From: Anaerolineae bacterium | GTDB taxonomy: Bacteria > Chloroflexota > Anaerolineae > JAFGEY01 | Assembly (NCBI GenBank): GCA_016931365.1 | Contig: JAFGEY010000480.1 | Location: 1 to 5,803, forward strand | Length of the DNA: 5,803 bases | Reading direction: 5' to 3' | In this document: positions 5,759 through 5,803 of the stretch, piece by piece | Layout of the letters: each line of letters opens with the position of its first letter | Numbering within the stretch: the stretch's first letter is position 1 | Translations under genes and position numbers: made by a program | Notes under the pieces: generated by a model | Database searches by the model: none | What the model saw: only the letters and a program-made list of their open reading frames with translations | Told to the model about the DNA's origin: nothing

Positions 5759-5775
5759 GGCCGGTAAGACCGGCC
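5759..5775. other. Small perfect hairpin in the operon leader
   Basis: GGCCGGT and ACCGGCC form a perfect 7-bp inverted repeat around an AAG loop. Neither side is followed by a T-run, so it is not a classical intrinsic terminator. It lies about 135 bases upstream of the first gene. It could be a fragment of a terminator or leader structure belonging to whatever lies beyond the window, or chance in GC-rich DNA. The remaining leader (5626-5803) shows no coding region and no -35/-10 pair I can defend. Confidence 0.3.
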
Positions 5776-5803
5776 ACGATCAAACGCCTTTGGCCGTGAT
5801 CCC

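Noticed and set aside
5773..5801. Near-repeat GGCCACGATC / GGCCGTGATC at the window end
   Set aside because: Ten bases with two mismatches and no further copies visible; too little for a repeat array or attachment site.

Overview
The window is a compact bacterial gene cluster read entirely from the minus strand, so gene order runs from high to low coordinates. GC content is moderately high with no obvious compositional break. Protein content suggests a member of the Chloroflexota or a similar uncultured lineage: a DUF4332-type helix-hairpin-helix protein, a nitrilase-superfamily enzyme with a 'LARQYGLEELRDYLDRSQREID'-style tail, and a HEAT-like protein with a WIVGENLKKNRL motif. This taxonomic guess comes from memory of protein families, not from a search.

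In order of transcription: 5803-5626 is a leader with a small hairpin and no promoter I can defend. Then come a HEAT-like repeat protein (5625-4768), a CPBP-family membrane protease (4757-3915), a GNAT acetyltransferase with a TPR-like tail (3892-2885), a carbon-nitrogen hydrolase (2846-1904, broken by one frameshift near 2144), a SAM-like plus DUF4332 helix-hairpin-helix protein (1864-1151), a DinB-like four-helix protein (1117-623), a possible 54-residue CxxC/CxxC mini-protein (592-428) and an excisionase-type helix-turn-helix protein (431-225). The last 224 bases hold no convincing gene; a weak terminator-like A/T hairpin lies at the window edge.

Gaps between consecutive genes are about 10, 22, 38, 39, 33 and 30 bases, and the last pair overlaps by an ATGA. 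Each well-supported gene has a plausible ribosome binding site. This fits one long operon, possibly with an internal promoter before the helix-turn-helix gene. The products do not form a pathway I recognise: two or three look nucleic-acid or DNA-binding, one is a membrane protease, and three are small-molecule enzymes or metal-binding proteins.

The strongest observation is the hydrolase. Its reading frame stops at 2139 after HEDFP, but the next frame immediately carries 79 more codons that look like the missing C-terminus of the same family. This may be a one-base sequencing error, a recent mutation, or, less likely, a +1 recoding site. The second is the unlisted-looking mini-gene with paired cysteines, coupled to the helix-turn-helix gene.
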